A stretch of DNA of 64,000 nucleotides, taken from assembly GCF_030272615.1 (NCBI RefSeq), contig NC_081408.1, forward strand, positions 403,301,389 to 403,365,388. The letters are read 5' to 3'. A program made the position numbers and the translations under genes. A model generated the notes under the pieces. The model had not been told where the DNA came from, ran no database searches, and was given only the letters and a program-made list of their open reading frames with translations. Positions within the stretch are counted from its first letter, which is position 1. Each line of letters starts with the position of its first letter. Of the stretch, positions 62,815-64,000 are shown piece after piece. The stretch is from Cryptomeria japonica (lineage: Eukaryota; Streptophyta; Pinopsida; Cupressales; Cupressaceae).

Positions 62815-63924
62815 TTAATTTACCTTTTTACTAGTCCATGCCTCCTCTGGAATATCACCATCCAAAAGGGTTGAAGGTCCTCTATTTATCAAATAGACAG
62901 CAGTATGTACAACATCTACCCAAAAATGTAAGGGCAATCTAGCATGCAATCTCATGCTCCTCGCGCGTTCTATGATAGTCCTATTCATTCTCTTTGACAC
63001 ACCATTTTCCTGTGGAGTTCCTGGAACTGTCTTTTTCTTTTGAATCCCATTTAAGGAGCAGTAATCTTCAAATGCTTTGCTGCAATACTCACCTCCATTA
63101 TACGATCTGAGACACTTCAACTTTTGTCCTGTCTCATTCTCAACCAAAGCTTTCCATTTCTTAAAAGTTTCAAAAACATCCGATTTTTTGTTTTAGGAAT
63201 ATACCCATGTTTTTCTGGTTGAGTCATCAATAAAAATAACATAATAACAAGAGCCACCAAGAGATGATACCTGAGCCGGTCCCCATACATCTGAATGCAC
63301 AAGCTCTAACTTCTCACTCTTCTTCTCTTTCCCAACCTTGAGAAATCTGACTCTTTTCTGTTTACAATAAACACAGTTTTCACAGAACTCTAAATCAATC
63401 TTCTTTAGTCCTGGCAATAGATTTTTGGAGTTAAGTATTTTCATCCCTTTCTCACTCATGTGCCCAAGCCTATGGTGCCACATTATCAAATCTGTTCTTG
63501 CAACATCTATTGTTGCTGTCCCTGCAGTAACTTTATCTGTAGTAGCTAAGGTAGAGTAAGTGTTACCAGTACACAGATATAATGTGCCTACCTTCGCACC
63601 TTTAGCTACTACTAATGATCCTTTGGTGACCTTCCAGATACTGTTTGAGAAGGTAACTATGCAACCTTCACTACCTAGTTGCCTTGCAGAAATTAAATTT
63701 CTTCTTAAGTTAGGAACATGTCTTACCTCCTGAAGAAACCAGTCATTACCATTCTGCAACTTGATCTTTATCTTTCCTTTTCCAACAATTTGACAGGGCT
63801 CATCATCACCCAAATATACTTGTCCAAAATCACCTTGAACATAATCTAGAAAATATTTTCTATGGGGTGTAGCATGAAATGAAGCCCCAAAATCTATTAC
63901 CCAGGAATCATTAACATTATCCAA
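62815..63924 (-). pseudogene. Copia F protease and integrase
   Basis: Protease motif WVIDFGASFHAT at about 63905-63870 has Phe where the active-site DSG needs Ser. GAG-pre-integrase is WHHRLGHMSEKGM with a CENCVYCKQKRVRF zinc-type motif at about 63400-63340. The integrase core is LVHSDVWGPA, FIDDSTRKTWVY, then RSYNGGEYC (Tyr in place of the second catalytic Asp) and ENGVSKRMNR (Lys in place of the catalytic Glu). A stop at about 63190 splits 63924-63193 from 63147-62815, which share a frame. Two active-site changes make integrase dead even without the stop. Confidence 0.85.
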
Positions 63925-64000
63925 ACATAAGATTAAAGCATCTTGTAAAGTATTACTTGCAATATTAGCTTCCTTACTATCCTTTTCATTTTTGTCTCCT

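Larger units (their letters stand above)
60293..64000 (-). mobile_element. Copia F: Ty1/copia element, minus strand, runs off the window
   Basis: The 3' LTR lies at 60293-60762 with a polypurine tract next to it. RNase H, reverse transcriptase, integrase, GAG-pre-integrase and protease then follow with increasing coordinate. Gag and the 5' LTR are beyond 64000. It is the best-preserved polymerase in the window after copia G, and it interrupts element E. Confidence 0.88.

Overview
The window reads as nuclear DNA from a seed plant with a large, repeat-rich genome. It is AT-rich, has one short interrupted host gene, and is otherwise packed with old, nested LTR retrotransposons. The long leaders, the degree of decay and the nesting depth suggest a gymnosperm (conifer-type) genome. 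That is inference; nothing in the sequence names the species.

Layout. (1) 1-1.5 kb is AT-rich noncoding DNA, followed by an ATG-rich low-complexity stretch. (2) About 2.75-24.6 kb is a minus-strand nest. A decayed Ty3/gypsy element (gypsy B, 22.2-24.6 kb) was interrupted by a second gypsy element (gypsy C, LTR at 21445-22175, gag to integrase running down to ~3.3 kb). Gypsy C was itself interrupted by a 7.36-kb LTR element (element D, 7280-14637) and by a long foldback inverted repeat (18224-19743). One foldback arm carries a solo LTR (19035-19431) with a perfect 5-bp target duplication. (3) 25.7-31.8 kb is a plus-strand Ty1/copia element with both LTRs (copia-1). (4) 33221-36047 is the only convincing host gene: a four-exon SR-protein kinase (SRPK) of 526 residues. 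(5) 38.9-44.9 kb is a plus-strand copia element (copia G) flanked by an 84-bp direct duplication. (6) 45.07-45.24 kb is a tRNA-derived SINE with 12-bp target duplications, next to an ~86-bp degenerate tandem array. (7) 47.9-52.6 kb holds gypsy gag fragments in a tandem segmental duplication; one copy carries a solo LTR and the other preserves the empty site. Large microsatellites sit at the duplication junctions. (8) 53.1-55.7 kb is a decayed copia fragment (copia H), truncated by element E (LTR 55718-57233). (9) Element E is interrupted at 60293 by copia F, a relatively well-preserved minus-strand element that runs off the window.

Only the SRPK gene looks functional; its product would phosphorylate SR splicing factors. 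All retroelement proteins are disrupted. The most unusual material is in elements D and E. D keeps LTRs, a primer-binding site, a polypurine tract and four Gag zinc knuckles, but has no visible polymerase; in its place are several kilobases of unrecognised open reading frame. E carries a different unrecognised reading frame upstream of a remnant of polymerase. Both elements have a second internal polypurine tract about 155 bp inside the 3' LTR.
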